Positions 62,248 to 64,000 of a stretch of DNA of 64,000 nucleotides are shown in pieces. The position numbers were made by a program, and so were the translations under genes. The notes beneath the pieces were generated by a model. That model saw nothing but the letters and a program-made list of their open reading frames with translations. It searched no databases and was not told the origin of the DNA. Each line of letters opens with the position of its first letter. Position 1 is the stretch's first letter. The stretch is from NCBI RefSeq assembly GCF_048593165.1, contig NZ_CP184271.1, one strand, 5' to 3'. This stretch comes from Pectobacterium sp013449375 (GTDB lineage Bacteria > Pseudomonadota > Gammaproteobacteria > Enterobacterales > Enterobacteriaceae).

Positions 62248-64000
62248 ATGCGTAAACAGTGGGTCTGGATTACCGGGTGGTTTCTTTTATTCACATTCTG
62301 GCTTCCGGCGAGTTGGGCAGAAACAGGCTGGCAGCCGCTGGCGCAGACGATTCGAAAAAGTGAAAAAGATCCGCGGCAATATCAGGCGATCAAACTGGAT
62401 AACGGAATGACCGTTCTGCTGGTTTCCGATCCGCAGGCTCCCAAGTCTTTGGCATCACTGGCGTTGCCTATTGGCTCGCTGGACGATCCGAATAATCAAC
62501 TGGGATTGGCGCACTACCTCGAACACATGGTACTGATGGGATCGAAACGTTACCCAGAGCCGGAAGCGCTGTCCGAGTTTTTGAAAAAACATGGCGGCAG
62601 CCACAACGCCAGTACGGCGTCTTACCGCACGGCGTTTTATCTCGAAGTAGAAAATGATGCGCTGCGGCCAGCGGTCGATCGCATGGCCGACGCGATTGCG
62701 GAGCCGCTGCTCGATCCGGTGAATGCCGATCGTGAGCGTAACGCGGTGAATGCGGAATTAACGATGGCGCGTTCGCGTGATGGTCATCGCATGGCGCAGG
62801 TCGGTGCAGAGACGCTGAACCCCGCGCACCCGAGCGCGCGTTTTTCGGGGGGGAATCTTGAAACCCTGAGCGATAAGCCTGACAGCAAACTGCATGATGA
62901 ACTGGTGAAGTTCTACCAGAAATACTACTCGGCTAATCTGATGAAAGGGGTGATTTACAGTAATCAACCTCTGCCTGAACTGGCAAAACTGGCGGCCGAC
63001 ACATTCGGGCGCATTGCCAATCACAACGCCAGCGTTCCTGCGGTTACCGTTCCTGTTACGACGGAGAAGCAGCGCGGCGTAATGATTCACTATGTTCCTG
63101 CGCAGCCGAGAAAACAGCTGCGGATTGAGTTTCGCGTCAGCGATATTAGCCAGGAGTTTCGCAGCAAGACGGATACCTACATTAGCTATCTGATCGGCAA
63201 CCGCAGCCAGAATACGCTTTCTGACTGGCTGCAAAAGGAAGGACTGGTTGAGTCTATCGGTGCGGGTTCTTCCCCGATTATCGACCGTAATGGCGGCATG
63301 TTCGCTATTTCGGCCTCGCTGACCGATAAAGGTCTGGTACAGCGTGATGAAGTGATCGCTGCGATATTCCGTTATCTGCAACAAATCCGCACTGAGGGGA
63401 TTCAGCAGCGCTATTTTGATGAGATTGCACACGTTCTGGATCTGGATTTCCGCTATCCATCCATCAGCCGTGATATGGACTACATCGAATGGCTGGTGGA
63501 TACCATGTTGCGTGTGCCGGTCGAACATACGCTGGATGCGCAGTATGTTGCGGATCGCTACGATCCGAAAGCTATCGCTGCACGTTTGGACGAGATGACG
63601 CCGCAGAACGCGCGTGTTTGGGTTATTAGCCCGAATGAACCGCATAATAAAGTGGCCTATTTTGTTGATGCACCGTACGAGATGGATAAAATTCCGTCGG
63701 CGACATTCACAAAATGGAAAACGCTGGGGCAAAAAATGTCACTGTCGCTGCCAACGATCAACCCTTATATCCCAGATGATTTTTCTCTGATCAACGCGGA
63801 TAAGTCGATCACTAAGCCGACGCTTCTGCTGAATCAGCCGGGGCTGCGCGTGCTGTATATGCCAAGCCACTATTTCGCCGATGAGCCGAAAGCAGAAATC
63901 ACCCTGTTCTTGCGTAATCAGGAAGCGCGCAGTACCGCACGGAATCAGGTGTTGTTCGCGTTAAATGACTATCTGGCGGGGCTGGCGTTGGATGAACTCA
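62248..64000 (+). CDS. ptrA: Protease III (pitrilysin) PtrA, 3' truncated by window
   Basis: 584 codons to the edge of the window, continuing beyond it. Signal peptide (RKQWVWITGWFLLFTFWLPA, cleavage after SWA), then the inverted zinc motif HYLEH with the first His at residue 89 (E. coli has it at 88). SHNASTASYRTAFYLEVEND and ERNAVNAELTMARSRDGHRM follow, giving the distal Glu ligand. A periplasmic M16 metallopeptidase for small peptides. The frame is open throughout. Confidence 0.95.
   Translation, partial: MRKQWVWITGWFLLFTFWLPASWAETGWQPLAQTIRKSEKDPRQYQAIKLDNGMTVLLVSDPQAPKSLASLALPIGSLDDPNNQLGLAHYLEHMVLMGSKRYPEPEALSEFLKKHGGSHNASTASYRTAFYLEVENDALRPAVDRMADAIAEPLLDPVNADRERNAVNAELTMARSRDGHRMAQVGAETLNPAHPSARFSGGNLETLSDKPDSKLHDELVKFYQKYYSANLMKGVIYSNQPLPELAKLAADTFGRIANHNASVPAVTVPVTTEKQRGVMIHYVPAQPRKQLRIEFRVSDISQEFRSKTDTYISYLIGNRSQNTLSDWLQKEGLVESIGAGSSPIIDRNGGMFAISASLTDKGLVQRDEVIAAIFRYLQQIRTEGIQQRYFDEIAHVLDLDFRYPSISRDMDYIEWLVDTMLRVPVEHTLDAQYVADRYDPKAIAARLDEMTPQNARVWVISPNEPHNKVAYFVDAPYEMDKIPSATFTKWKTLGQKMSLSLPTINPYIPDDFSLINADKSITKPTLLLNQPGLRVLYMPSHYFADEPKAEITLFLRNQEARSTARNQVLFALNDYLAGLALDEL

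Noticed and set aside
62758..63732. 324-codon minus-strand frame inside ptrA
   Set aside because: Antisense to pitrilysin, whose HxxEH and distal motifs are intact; the minus-strand product resembles no family.
1..64000. CRISPR arrays, rRNA genes and intact insertion sequences
   Set aside because: No regularly spaced repeats, no rRNA-like sequence and no complete transposase were seen on either strand.

Overview
The window reads as a chromosomal segment of a soft-rot enterobacterium, most likely Pectobacterium. The reasons are an svx-type secreted metallopeptidase, a complete rspAB/rspD/rspR block, and a core gene order shared with E. coli (mltC-yggX-mutY / trmB-yggL-yggN; tas-ygdR-ygdQ-mutH / rppH-ptsP-lgt-thyA-ppdAB-ygdB-ppdC-recC-ptrA). 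The species call is inference from gene content; no 16S or marker search was possible.

Layout. 0-6.1 kb: sugar-acid catabolism (rspA, rspB, an MHS-type transporter, rspD, rspR), with a 198-bp ERIC element that carries an insertion. 6.2-14.3 kb: a phytase-like esterase, mdtG, a 28-codon homologue of AzuC under a perfect CRP box, svx, and a LuxR regulator coupled to an NCS1 permease. 14.3-26 kb: an accessory stretch with fhuE behind a Fur box, a COG3910-type ATPase truncated at an IS1-like remnant, a LOG/Nudix overlapping pair, cueP with a textbook 19-bp-spacer CueR-type promoter, a TetR/VOC/HPP block with twin operators, two broken genes joined back-to-back at an 11-G tract, an orphan O-methyltransferase, a small secreted Cys protein, and a NepI-like MFS/AraC pair.

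About 26-34 kb is a low-GC genomic island at the 3' end of tRNA-Phe. It has a P4-type integrase, an Arc/RHH regulator with repeated operators, a P4 Ash-like ORF, a frameshifted mobC, ccdAB, a retron (msr-msd, reverse transcriptase and a two-TM effector resembling Ec48) and a tacAT-type GNAT toxin-antitoxin pair. A degenerate copy (16/20) of the tRNA-Phe 3' end near 25,989 is a candidate far attachment site. This is a compact mobile defence/addiction island.

34-43 kb: ornithine decarboxylase (speC type) with a long leader containing a 43-codon upstream ORF, ansP, a TetR gene divergent from a Tm-1-like/PEP-hydrolase-family operon, and an alpha/beta hydrolase. 43-64 kb: conserved core genes for DNA repair, envelope, tRNA and RNA turnover. 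The mutH-rppH gap carries DnaA boxes in the position where E. coli has DARS2. The window ends inside ptrA.

Most striking items: the Ec48-like retron island, the AzuC-type dual-function RNA candidate, the speC upstream ORF, the DARS2-like region, and the head-on double gene remnant at the G11 tract.
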